A stretch of 64,000 bases of DNA from Armigeres subalbatus (Eukaryota > Arthropoda > Insecta > Diptera > Culicidae): NCBI RefSeq assembly GCF_024139115.2, contig NC_085140.1, forward strand, positions 44,982,180-45,046,179, in the 5' to 3' direction. The notes under the pieces were generated by a model, which saw only the letters and a program-made list of their open reading frames with translations, had not been told where the DNA came from and did no database searches. Both the position numbers and the translations under genes were made by a program. Positions 23,515-34,452 of this stretch are shown in pieces. Each line of letters starts with the position of its first letter. Positions within the stretch are counted from its first letter, which is position 1.

Positions 23515-24335
23515 AGCAGTTAGACCAAAAGTCATTCGACTGAAAAAACCATTTGGCCACAAGGTCGAATGTTGTTTGGCCAAATATAATGTAATTTGAC
23601 TGAACAAACCATTAGGCTGAAACCCATCTGGTCGAAGGTTATTTGGCCGAAAGAAAATGTCATTCGATCGAAATGGAATTACGGCTGAAAATGTGTTGTG
23701 AACGAACAGGTCATTTCTTTGAAAAATCGTTTGAGCCGGACAAGCCATAATAATACAATATGTCCGAAAATGTCGTTTGACCGAAATGAATATTTGGCTG
23801 AAAGTATCGGTCGGCTGAACTGGTTATTTCGCCGATAAAGTCGGTTGGTCGAATAGGTCGTTTGGCCGAAATGATGGTTTTACAGAAAAAAATATGTTCG
23901 ACCAAATGTTCATTCCGTCAAACGGTATTTTCGGCCAAATTATTGGTTCGGTCGTACGGCATTTTCGGCCAAATTACTTTTTCGGCCGTATGTCACTTTC
24001 GGCTGAATGGCGTTTTCGGCGAAACTAGCTTTGGCTTAATAACCGTTTCGATCCATCCGATCCTTAAGTCGAAAAAGTTATGATTTGGCCGAAATGGTCG
24101 TTTGGTAGAAAAGGGCCATTTGACCGAAAGTTTTATTAGACCATTTGTTCGACATTCTTAGCCATTTAACCCGATCAGAAAAAAATTGCAGTTTCCGCAA
24201 AACGACCAAACGTCAAACCAAATATTTCACATAACCAGTTTGGCCATATGTCGCCTACGACAAAACCGTTTACAGCCTAATAACCGTTTTGGCAAAACAT
24301 TTGATTCGGCTAAATGGCTCTCCACAGATGTCTTT
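23515..24335 (+). repeat. TGGCCGAA-type minisatellite, locus 2 (degenerate)
   Basis: About 800 bp of recurring TTTGGCCGAA, TTCGGCCAAA, TTGACCGAAA and GTCGAA motifs at ~15-30 bp spacing, with much divergence. Both GGCCGAA and its complement-like TTCGGCC appear, so the array is either mixed in orientation or built from a near-palindromic core. It is the largest of the four loci but the least regular. Confidence 0.7.
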
Positions 24336-25844
24336 CGGCCTTTGACTTGACTTAACGACCCTTCCTCGTTTTGAAAAATTTACCGTGGAGTTCCGGAAAA
24401 TTCCGAAGAATTTCTCATAGGAATTTGAAAAAAAACATACATATTGGGAAGAATATTTCATAGAAATAAAAAAAAACTATAACAAATTCCAATGCATTTA
24501 TGTACTATGGAAATTAAGATGTATTTTCTGAGGAACCACAAACAAACAGGTTTTGTAGACCAAATTTTATGAAATTTGGCCACAATGATCTTTGATATGC
24601 AAAGAAAGTTTAGGCCAAATTTGAGCATAGTCAGACATAAAAAACCCCCTGCCAATAATAGAACAAAACCTGCCAAAGCCGTCATTCCCCCTATGTAGAA
24701 AAATCAAAAAAAGATTAATAGATCCAAGAAATTATTTGTGTGATAAAAAACTTGAAAAACAAAATTCCAAAAAATCAAATTGTGAAATTGATAAGATTGC
24801 GAATTAAAAATTTGTAACGCCCCAATCGTGTTCAGATCAATTTTAGAAAGCAAAATAGTGAATTTGAGCGAAGCCAAAAATTTGGGTTGTAGAGGGTTAA
24901 TCACGCGGAAAATAAACAAAAAGTTTAAATCGTTTGAAAACTCTGGATTTGTTTCACAGTGTGTATTCCCTGTTGCCCATTCTGACTTTCAACGTGATTG
25001 AGAATATTGTGGCTTGCAACAAAATGACAAATTTTGTGATCATTTTCCCAGGCTCTTATAGAATTTTCAAAAATATCAAAGTAGTTTTTTTTCTGGAGGT
25101 ATGTTTTTCTTAGGCGACTATCTGACGCTCATATTTTGTTGCGATTATAAATAAGTGGAGGAGTAGATTTGTTTATGAGCGACACAATATTACCATATAT
25201 TTATAACGAACTGACTAATTCTGCTGGCTTCATATATTTTCAAATTGCTTTATCTTTTGGGATTAAAACCGTCCGGTTTTAGGGTCGTCAATGGGTCTAG
25301 GAGTTGAGACTAAGTCATCGCCTTCACTTACAGTCTGAAAGACGGGCAACAGAATCATCCAAAAGGTTTCTATAACTTAGTTTTCCTGTTCTGAGGTACA
25401 TTGAATCCAGTTGTTACTGCTTCCCATTTGCACCCTTGAAGGCTACCAAAAATTTTGATTACATCCTAGACAGAAATGCTGGAAAAAATGGTTTGAATCT
25501 CGTAACTTTCTTCAAGCTAAATAGGATTGGGACTGGAATGCAACATGACTATGACCCAATCAAGTTCAATAATCGTTTGTTTTGTCTGAATACAATTATA
25601 TCGATTACAGTGTGCAGCTAACCGGGCTCTCACAGTTTATCAAAAATGACATCAATTTGATTTTTTTTTTGCGCGTCAATGAGAGACACATGTTATGATG
25701 CAAAGTAAATCGTTGCTTCAGTCGGTTGATTTTCCAAGCGTCTAATTCCAAAGTGGCTAGCGCCTCTGCTGGCAGAAATGCGCGAAATAATTCGTGAACG
25801 ATGGATTTAAATCAAGTGTCACATCTGCTTGTCTGTGGTGGAAC
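24336..25844. other. Stretch with no recognised gene
   Basis: AT-rich, with only short frames. The part at 24365-24440 has the decayed GGAATT texture. I recognise no transposon ends. Confidence 0.4.
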
Positions 25845-26150
25845 TTCCGAAAAAATTTCTATGTAAATGCTGAACAATTTCCCGTTGCATTTCGATGAAT
25901 TTCTTGTAATCCACATTTTGAACAATTTCCCGCGGAAACTCCAAAGAATTCTCAAAAAAATTTCAGAGAGTTACCGATAAAACTCCTAAGATTTTTCTAT
26001 GGAAATTCCAGTGAATACTAAATGAAAGTTCTAAAATTCCGAAATTCTAAATAATTCCCTTTAGAAGTTTTAAACATTTTCATTTGTAAATTCCAAACAG
26101 TTTCACTTGGAAAATCCATGAAATTTTCTTTAGAAATTCCAAAAAGCCAT
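25845..26150. repeat. Decayed GGAATTCC-type repeat zone
   Basis: Roughly every 20-40 bases there is a GAAATTCC, AATTTCCCG or GGAAATTCC motif, without constant spacing. It resembles the flanks of the clean 24-bp arrays and may be an ancient remnant. Chance AT-rich similarity is also possible. Confidence 0.35.
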
Positions 26151-26339
26151 GATCCGGCGAAGCTTTATCACAATATCTTCCACTCGCTGAAAGATTTTTT
26201 TTATATCTTTATGGAGGAGACTTTCAGCCCTAGGTTGGCTCGTCTCCGGACTCCGGAGGATATTGCTGAAAGATGATGATGCCGGAGATTCGTTGTCGAA
26301 AAAAAACAGCCGTTCCAACAGCAAGACCAGTTGCCAGAT

Positions 26340-26585
26340 CGGGAAAATCGTTGTCCTTTGATCTATAGCAAGAAAGACACACCAAATATGCTCCCATCTG
26401 TTCGTGATATGATCACGAACAACTTCATCAAGGGGTACATTTCAGCAATGTTTCGAGGTCGTGAAATTGATGGTCAACACCAAGATTTCATTCGACTGCG
26501 CCTGCTCATTGATGACCCACAAGTAAAGGAAGCTTTACCCATGACTTTCCAGGAATCAAACTTCTCCAAAACGTCCGGGAGTTAA
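26340..26585 (+). pseudogene. Unidentified coding-like fragment
   Basis: An open frame gives a plausible protein composition, with segments such as MLPSVRDMITNNFI and FIRLRLLIDDPQVKEAL. The frame has no early ATG (the first is near 26388) and ends at 26585 (TAA 26583-26585). I cannot name a family. A transposon or host-exon remnant are both possible. A foldback element follows 110 bases downstream. Confidence 0.22.
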
Positions 26586-26694
26586 GAATCTGTAATGTTG
26601 TCGATCAACCTAGTCTTGAATAATGTATCCGTGCATCGCTGAGCACCCCAGCAGGCCCTTTGAGCTGATAAATTTTCATTCATTACTTGTACAC

Positions 26695-27381
26695 TAGACT
26701 GGCCCAGATTACTATGGGGAGAAAAATGGTGTCGAATTCCACGGGCACCCATCAGAATTGTGTCTTTGGGTGAGAAAATTAATCTCTGAAAATTTCAGCT
26801 CAATCGCTTGTTGCATAAGCTGGCGCATTTGATTTGAAGTTTGTATGGGGATTTCAGCCAAAATGTATAGGAAAATACACCTCCGTCACTCATTCGATCT
26901 GGAAATTGGTTCTGATTGCTCGATTGACCTCAGAATTGCAAAAACGGCAGTTGGTATGCTGAACAATTTCACAGAACATTGCATGATGATTAAATGAACT
27001 TTTATATAATTTTCGGCTGGTTTATTAGGAGCTGATTTGTGAATTTGGGGTTTTTGATCGAATCGCATCAGCCGAAACCTATATAAAGTTCATTTGATCA
27101 TCATACAATGTTCTGGGAAATTGTTCTGTAGCATACCAACTGCCGTTTTGCAATTCTGAGGTCAATCGAGCAATCAGAACCAATTTCCAGATCGAATGAG
27201 TGACAGAGGTGTATTTTCCTATACATTTTGGCTGAAATCCCATACAAACTTCAAATCAAATGCGGCGGCTTATGCAACAAGCGATTGAGCTGAAATTTTC
27301 AGAGATTGATTTTCTCACCTAAAGACACAATCCTGGGGTGCCCTGTGGAATTAGCCAACTTTTTTGCTCTGGGCCAGTCTA
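26695..27381. mobile_element. 687-bp foldback element with exact 8-bp target duplication
   Basis: The arms 26695-27019 and 27069-27381 are inverted copies of each other with few differences, leaving a loop of ~50 bases. The tip reads TAGACTGGCCCAG, and its exact complement closes the right end. TTGTACAC lies on both sides (26687-26694 and 27382-27389). An 8-bp duplication points to hAT-type insertion. There is no coding capacity. The tip resembles that of the element at 41651 (TAGGGTGGCTCA). Confidence 0.92.
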
Positions 27382-27393
27382 TTGTACACGCTA

Positions 27394-27577
27394 CAGTGGA
27401 CCCTCCTTGAACCGAAGTTCTATGACTTGATATCGCTTCATGAATGCAAATTACAAAATATTGTCTAGGATACTGCTATGGTCCTTTTGAACAGTTTTCC
27501 AAGAAACTTCTGTTCCACATCTCAATATATCCTTGAGTCAATGTTCCTTTCAATATCGACTCATGGAGGGCTGACTG
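27394..27577. mobile_element. 184-bp pogo/Tigger-like MITE
   Basis: The left end CAGTGGACCCTCCTTGA and right end ATGGAGGGCTGACTG are imperfect inverted repeats followed by TCGATATTGA-like sequence. TA dinucleotides flank it at 27392-27393 and 27578-27579. It starts 12 bases after the foldback element and its target duplication. Short CAGT-ended, TA-flanked elements of this type are usually pogo-derived. Confidence 0.72.
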
Positions 27578-28089
27578 TACTACAGAGCTTTTTGGCTCTC
27601 TAAAATGAAGCTTCCATTTTAAATAATAAAATAATGTCCTGGGGCACAGAATATTCGACCTACCAAATCAACCAAGTTATGAACGATGTATCTGTGCATC
27701 ACCAAATATCTCAGTAGGTCCGTTGACTTGGTATGACTCCATAATTTACTTGTACCAGCTACTACAGACTTTTTGATGATGATGCCGAGATTTTGATGAA
27801 CAATTGACTGACACACTTTTCGATTCAAATGATGAGGACATGGCAAGTCCTGGTTAATACCTTGGGCTGAACTCGAGAATGCTTTAGAGAACTTTCAACA
27901 TATTGAACTTATTGAATTCGATTGAGTATGTACACCGATGATAAGGACGTCACAGAAGTCCTGGTTGATCCGATAGATACATTGGGCTGAATTGTAGAAC
28001 TTTTTGCAATAATCTTGGACATCGCATATTCCTGGAAATTGATCACTGGCTCAGCGTTCAGGATTACTATGTTTGATTGGGTGTCAGGC
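27578..28089. other. Degenerate duplicated sequence, no gene
   Basis: The part at 27655-27765 resembles 26595-26690 (ATGTATCCGTGCATC against ATGTATCTGTGCATC, and ATTACTTGTAC against TTTACTTGTAC). Two segments near 27845 and 27955 share AGTCCTGGTT and TTGGGCTGAA. This looks like a worn local duplication. No coding signal. Confidence 0.4.
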
Positions 28090-28162
28090 TATTAGGCCAA
28101 AGGCCATTTGGTCGAAGGTCGTTAGGCCGAATAATCATTAGGCCGATGGCCGATTAGGTCGA
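28090..28162 (+). repeat. TGGCCGAA-type minisatellite, locus 3 (short)
   Basis: Four to five units with TTAGGCCAAAGG, TTTGGTCGAAGG and TTAGGCCGA cores. An A-rich linker containing AAAAATGAGAAG follows and leads straight into a polypyrimidine tract. The 34.2-kb locus also ends in an A-rich GTGAGAA linker. Confidence 0.65.
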
Positions 28163-28187
28163 ATGAGACAAAAAATGAAAAATGAGA

Positions 28188-28727
28188 AGTTCTTCCTTCA
28201 CCTAACCCTTTCTTCCTTCTTGCATCTTGCTTTATCTATCTGTCTTGTTTTTCCTTCTTCTTCCTTTTTCCTTCTCCTTTTTTCCTTCTCCCTTCTTCCT
28301 TCCCCCTTCTTCTTTCTTCCTTTTTTCTTGTTTTTCCGTCTTCCTTCTTTCTTCCTTCTTCCTTCTTTTTCTTTCCTGCATTCTCCTTCCTTCTTTTTCT
28401 TCCTTCCTCCTTCTTCTTTCTCCATTCTTCCTTCTGCTTCTTTCTTGTTCCTTCCCTCAGCCTTCTCCCTTTTTCCTTCTTCCTGCTCCCTTCCTTCTTC
28501 ATTCTTCTTACTTTCTTCTTCCTTCTTCTTTCTTTCTTCTTCCTTCTTCCTCGTTCCCTCATTCTTCTTTATTCTTCTTCCCTCTTCCATCTACTTTCTT
28601 TCTACTTTTTTCCTTTTTCTTCCTTCCTTCTTCCGTCTTTCTTCTTTATTTCTTCTTCCTTATTACTCTTCCTCTCACATCTTTCTTCCTTCTCACTTCT
28701 TCCTCCTTTTTCCATTCCAAGTAACCA
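28188..28727 (+). repeat. ~540-bp polypyrimidine (TTCC/TTCTTC) tract
   Basis: The plus strand is almost wholly C and T, in irregular TTCC, TTCTTC and CTTTTTCC blocks with scattered single purines. Open frames here (for example 194 codons at 28163-28747) are an artefact of missing stop codons in such sequence. Long pyrimidine-purine asymmetry can adopt triplex structure and is prone to slippage. Confidence 0.92.
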
Positions 28728-30969
28728 TCTCATCAGCCATCTATTAGGGTTATCCAAGCTGTTTGAAAAGGCGATTCACCACCAAAAATCTTGCTCAAAG
28801 AACAGTTTTGTTTCTGAGTAAGTAAAGTGATCAGAGCGCTAGTGGTTAACTTTATTGAGACCTGGATGTCCTGAGCCTGACAGAATACCTCATTAGATGG
28901 AAGATTTGTATCAACGCAGTAAAAATCCACACACTTGAAATTTATAATTTTAGAATTGCCGATAATCATAAATTTTGGCAAAATATTGTTGAAATTTCAG
29001 CAAAGGAATTTACCAGGATGTGAACAAAAAATCTGAGTTCTCGGCAGTGTAAAACTTGTCGGAAATTTCGCTGAGGGCGGAAAAATAGTCTAAGTGAGCA
29101 GGGCATCACCTTCCTTTACTCAGAATCCACCAAACATGTTCCGCCTGAGGATTGTAAAGTCATCCTTAATGGCACGTCAGTGGAATGGGCTAATTAGGCC
29201 GATTATCTTAGGCTTGACCCTCGACAACGAGCCTTTGTTCAGGCAGCTCCTTCCTGTGATCGAATATGGCCTGCCGGTCTGAGAGAGCTGCGCAAAAACT
29301 CATCATCTGAATCCCCCGAGTCCGAAACAAGTTTCAAGTCTGGCCGGTATTGGAATACTACACGAGCGCTTTAGTGAGTGAAAAGAAAAGGAAACCTATT
29401 TAACTTCTGAGAACCTTTTCTTATAAAGTGAATATATTTTAAAACATTAAATTTTTGTTTTTTTATTTTATTTAAACTTCTTGGGTTACTATGCGAATAT
29501 CCTGGACAAACTAACACAAGGAAAAAATAGTCCTACCGTTTCAAACAATCGCCGTAGACGAGTTTTATTGGTAATCGAGAATAAACACATGCTTATATTA
29601 TGTCTATGGTTGTGACTCATATACCGAAAGCTAAACAGCATCCAAATTGCACTAAATAGCGAGTTTTCGTTTGTGAGACAGTTCTAACTACTTTGGTCTG
29701 AACGCTCACTAAAACAGGCAATTTATTCTCATAATTCAACATGTAAGGAATTAAATTACGCATATTTTGAACACCAACGAATGAAATATTTCAGACAAAT
29801 ATCTATGAAAACAATGTTCATGAGTCTGTTCGAGGTTTAAATCAAAACAGTACAAAAAATTCAAACTGAGATATCTAATTTGTTGCTGATGCTAATTCTA
29901 CATTTCTTTCAAATATGTTTAATTAAATTTTATTTGAAATGGTGCATATGTGGCTACTGCGCAGTTCAGGAAAACTGCAGCAAGGATGCCATCCATTCAA
30001 CCAGATAACGAGCAATTCTAACACCGAACATTTTCGATATAGGTTGGGAAATTCCATTTTGTCTGCCTGCAGGCAGAAACCGAAATAGATTTTGATAGTT
30101 TACGTTCCTGTTGCTCCTGCTGTTGCACTCCCAGTTGATTGAGTTGTAGCACATTTGAAAACAGGGAAAAAAAATTACGCAAGCGTAGGGGATCGATAAA
30201 AAATTTACCTGTAAATAGAGAAAATATTTCATGCTGCGCACTAGAAATATGCATTTATTTTCGTGCTTGAGGTATGATAACAAGAAGAAGCAAATCTTTC
30301 CATAAACTGAAAATGAAAACAAACCACCACCAGTCCGGCGGATGTCGAATTTCTTCGAGACCGTTGCCTTTCAGTCTGCATTCAGCGCGAGCGAGGCATT
30401 CTGAAAATTCGTTTCAAATTGGAAAAGCGGCACCCAAAGGCTGCGTTCAGCTGAAAGATAAATTCTTCCGCACCTTAATTCGAATCGGAATTTCAGTTAT
30501 TTCGGAATTCATTGGGTTATTCCATGGCTTGAGCGTACCAAAGCAGCATCGAACTATTTGCTACCGTTTGCTACTGCCTATAATGGGCGGCTGAAGGCTG
30601 CCAATCAGTCCGTCAGTCAAATGACTTCGAGTTCGAGACGCTGCAGCGCCGTTTGTGATGCACGTGCCTAATTATTATAGCACCGATTAGCGAACGAACC
30701 GCAGAACCATCCATTTCGGCCAGTAGTAAGTTTTGCCACTTGGATACACACTTTTCCATTTTTTTATTGGATAATTCGACGGATTGCATGTGTGCATAAT
30801 ATGAATTTATTATATGAAAATTATTTATAAAAAAGACTAAACAAAGGAAAAGCGATTTTTCAATTATGCCGATGATTAAGCTTGTTGTTACGCTTATCAG
30901 TAGCGATAGATTGATGATTGATGAGTAAGTCGCGATTGTGAAAATCGGTAAGTCGACTGGAGGAGGATG
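28728..30969. other. Stretch with no recognised gene
   Basis: 2.2 kb, AT-rich to 29950 and GC-richer at 30030-30720. Short frames overlap on both strands (118 codons - at 29966-30322, 106 codons + at 30274-30594, 127 codons - at 30613-30996), none with a known motif. No transposon ends seen. Confidence 0.4.
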
Positions 30970-30977
30970 ACTAGTAT

Positions 30978-31535
30978 CAGGGTTCGTAATGCTCACTCAA
31001 TCTCAGGAGCACATGATTTTCCCTCACGAAAGTTTTCGGGGAGAAATCGCTTTTCGGGAAAGAAAAACAGCCTGGAGAGTGAAAACAATTTTTCGCTCAC
31101 TTCGATTGCCGCTAAACGTTGGTTTGCTCCTTTTCTTTCATATTCGAGTCTTTTCGTGGCATCATCAATGCAAATGGTAGTAGCTTATGTGGAACTAATA
31201 ACTTAACGCTTTCATACAGATAGCGTGGTGGTGTGGCTAAAGTAAGCGCATCCCCACAGCTATTATTGTGACTATTCTGGGTTCGAACTCGGCGCGGCCA
31301 TACAATTTTGTAATTGTTCTGCGATAATTCTCGCGAAAAGTGAGTGAGAGATGAAAGTAATGAAACGAAAAGGATTTTCATCTAATAGGCAAGATTTTCG
31401 TTCATCTTCCAATACTAATTCTAGAGAAAAGATTGATGGGGAAAGATTATCCTCAACATAAACAACGAAACAAGATTTTCCTTGGCCCGAAAAACGCTTG
31501 CTTTGGTCTCATTGAAACGAAAAGTCGAAACCCTG
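30978..31535. mobile_element. 558-bp hAT-like MITE with exact 8-bp target duplication
   Basis: The left end CAGGGTTCGTAATGC and right end CGAAACCCTG are imperfect inverted repeats. ACTAGTAT stands at 30970-30977 and 31536-31543. CAGGG termini with an 8-bp duplication are typical of hAT elements. There is no transposase. The centre (31230-31292) holds a tRNA-like pair of pol III boxes, listed separately. Confidence 0.85.
31225..31300 (+). ncRNA. tRNA-like / pol III-box segment inside the hAT MITE
   Basis: GTGGCTAAAGTAAGCG at 31233-31248 is A-box-like, and GGTTCGAACTC at 31280-31290 fits a B box, with spacing suited to a tRNA-derived promoter. I could not fold a full cloverleaf with paired acceptor and T stems. 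It is likely a SINE head or tRNA relic captured by the MITE, not a functional tRNA. Confidence 0.4.
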
Positions 31536-31934
31536 ACTAGTATGTAGGTAAATGTATGTTTGTGAAACAAAGATCAATCCAGACTATTCCACCACATCAA
31601 TCAATATTCGATTAAATATGAGACTTGTTTAACGTAAATGTAAAAAAAGCAAAAGAAACCAATAATGCACTTAGAATTTAAGAAAATCGACTGAAGATAT
31701 TGGATTTTTTTCCTGTTTCGAACCCATCAAAATTTCTATATTCTGAGAATTGAACATAGGCTTGCCCGTGTATACAAGCGTGGTTCGAGGGTGTTGCAGT
31801 GGTTGCAGTGGTGTTGTGTTAGGGTAGAAAAAAACAAGATTAAGAAAAGAGTTCAAATGATTCATTATTCATTTGTTGATAGCATGATTAGTGGTCAGTC
31901 ATCCTATAGTGTCTGAGTTCTCAGAGACCAGAAA
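31536..31934. other. Spacer, nothing recognised
   Basis: AT-rich. No gene or repeat family recognised. Confidence 0.35.
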
Positions 31935-32105
31935 TATTATTTAAGCTCTTTTTGTGGAATGTCTTCAACTGTCTAAGACGAGCTTAGTACTTTCCATTTA
32001 ATTCCACTATGTTTTGTAATCTTTACAGATACGTATTTCAACCTCAACTGTGAGGCCATCTTCAGTGTCTCGTAATTGACTCAGAGACGTTCGAGCGAAT
32101 GACAT
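31935..32105 (+). repeat. Dispersed repeat with GCCATCTTCAGTGTCT motif, copy 1
   Basis: It contains GTGGAATGTCTTCAACTG, TTTACAGATACGTATTTC and GGCCATCTTCAGTGTCT. Related copies are at 46600-46750 (partly inverted) and 60200-60345. The theme of a GTCTTC motif beside a TCGA-type motif also marks the arms of the palindrome at 37.8-38.3 kb. Probably a non-autonomous DNA element of unknown family. Confidence 0.55.
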
Positions 32106-34217
32106 TTTTTCGAAAATACAAAGAAATTTTACTACAGTTTTAGTTCCCATTATGAAGCATGTTCTCCAGTGGAAGGTTTCTGTCCTACGAATACAGCTCT
32201 GATTCTGTGTTAACGAATCCGAGAAACGACAACTTTCGTAACTATGGGGTGCAATAGACGTCTCGCCGAGTTGGTTGTATTATCCCAAACAACAGTGCAG
32301 TCAGTGGTTGGAATTAGTTCGGTTGGTCTTCTCTGAAAAGCATCAAAGCGCATTCTTCTCTTCATCTAGATCCACAAACCATATCCCCCGTTCAGTTCCC
32401 GGCTCCCCGGTATGCGTTGTCTTTGAATTAGAGGAAAAATTTGCATTACGAACGTGTCTCGCCTTCCATTTAATCCCTGATGCGGGTAGTGGATTGCAGC
32501 TTGCAGGTGACGATGCAATGGGCTAAGGAGTGAGTGTGCAGCACACGATTCTACAATTGTGTGCACATTCTTGCTCTGTAGTTTCGTATGCATTCGATGC
32601 ATTCTTTCGTCACCCCCACCACCCACAGAGATGTACAACATAGACCGACCGACGGTGTGTGTCGCGTCTTGGTCTTGTACATCGTCGTCACTTCGGTTTC
32701 ATTTCATCACACTTTACTTGTCGTCGAGTGAGTGCAAATCGTGAGGAGGTGAGGTCTTTCCGCATTGTTGCTTGTCTGATGCGATCTTTTCTTTGGATTC
32801 CAAAGTGTATTGTGCACCTTGCCTCGGAGTCGTGACTATAGCACCCGTTAGCACCAGAACCTGCGTTCGGTTCGAATGAGTCTCGGATCAAGGAAACCAA
32901 CGGACTGGGGGAGATTATACCGATTATGCAACCAGCTCGGTAATTAACTGAATATGGGAAAAGGGTAGAATGGGACGGTTTCATCCCCTGATGACCAGAC
33001 TATTCTAATTTGATATATGGAAGCTCTTATAGACTATCTGCAAATTGTGTTAATACCTTACTAATGACTATTAAGCTTCTGGCGTTTGAATATCCCGAAG
33101 CCGCACTGCATCATAAAAGCCATAAAATCTCTAGACAATTTATGGCTCTATACGAAAAAATCCCCCAATTCACTTGTGCGTGTGTTTCGTTGTCTGGCAG
33201 GATTTCCTCACCCCAGCTGCAATAAACCTGAAAAATCCATTCAAAACACTCCCCCACATCGAAAATCAGCCGTCCCCTAATACTTGTCCCGGTTGTTGGT
33301 GTTTCTGCGCTGCTTGTTTGTTTGCTTACACCCTTGAAACGAAGAACATCATCCCTTGCGCGGTTTGAATTGCTCCTTTGAGACAGTAGAAGACATTTTG
33401 CTGTTCGTACTCATGGTTTGAGGCAAAATTTCAATCTGGTGGCGTGACAATGTTCCGTTCGTTGCTATATCCAATAAATAACAAAACGTGCTATGCATTT
33501 GATCGGTATATAAGGATTAAAATGACGGGAAACAATTTTTAAATTTTGCACCGAATTATTATTGAAATATTTTTACGGCAAATGAAAAAAAAGCCGAGCT
33601 ATTTAACAAAATTAAACTTTCGTTTGATAATATCCTGGTGAGAGTAAGTTGATATTTTTAGGATATTTCTAACTGTTTTTTAAATTTAATATCTTAACAC
33701 TTAGAATCTAATTTTGATATAATATTGTCATAATTTGCCGTTCTTATGTGTGTGCGGTAAAAGTATCGTACATTTTTTATGTGCTTTACTATTAGGCGAA
33801 TTTTTCGCAAAAAGTTGCATTCGACGAGGAATCCCCATTGCTTCCTATTGAAAATGGGAAGGGCCCTTATTTCATCTCGTCGAATGCTGGAATCCGGTTT
33901 ACGGTAACTCTGGATCAAAAGTATGTCTTTCCTTAAAAACAGCCCCGATGAAGGCACATCCACAAATATCCGAATCATAACTTGGACTCCGAATGGACTT
34001 AAAACGGTAACAACCACGAAAGAGCACTCAGATTTTAGGTTCTTCTTGCCCAAAATTAGCAACCCGAGTACATAAACGCATAGATCTCGTCTTCTTCTCC
34101 TTGTTCACAGTATTGCTCAACACCTTCGATACACTCATCACAAACAGGGAGGGGTTGAAACTGCGGAGTTCAATTTTCTTCTTTTGTCAGAGGGAAAGCC
34201 AGAGCCAGAGGAGCACG
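32106..34217. other. Stretch with no recognised gene
   Basis: 2.1 kb. The part at 32150-33370 is GC-richer with short overlapping frames on both strands. The part at 33400-34200 is AT-rich. No domain, tRNA or terminal repeat recognised. The richer part could be conserved non-coding DNA or lone exons. Confidence 0.4.
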
Positions 34218-34398
34218 GGGACGGGCCGTTCGGCCAAATATACCATTTGGCCAAACAGACCATTAGTCCGAAAGTCATTTAACCGAAAGGGTCGTTTGGC
34301 CGAAAAGGTAATTTGACCGAAAGGGTCGTTTGGCCGAAAGAGTCATTTTGCCGAAAGGGTCATTTGGCCGAAAGGGTCATTTGACCAAAAAGGTCATT
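34218..34398 (+). repeat. TGGCCGAA-type minisatellite, locus 4 (regular, 17-bp)
   Basis: This is the most regular copy: consecutive 17-18-bp units such as TCATTTGGCCGAAAGGG and TCGTTTGGCCGAAAGAG. A ~54-bp linker with the inverted pair GTGAGAAG and CTTCTCAC (34420-34452) separates it from the second 24-bp array. Confidence 0.85.
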
Positions 34399-34452
34399 TG
34401 AAAAGTGAGAAATCAGGAGTGAGAAGAAAGACGTCTCAATTCTCACTTCTCA

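Noticed and set aside
28163..28747. 194-codon frame rich in Ser, Phe and Leu, membrane-like
   Set aside because: It is a translation of a polypyrimidine tract. Hydrophobicity follows from T-rich codons.
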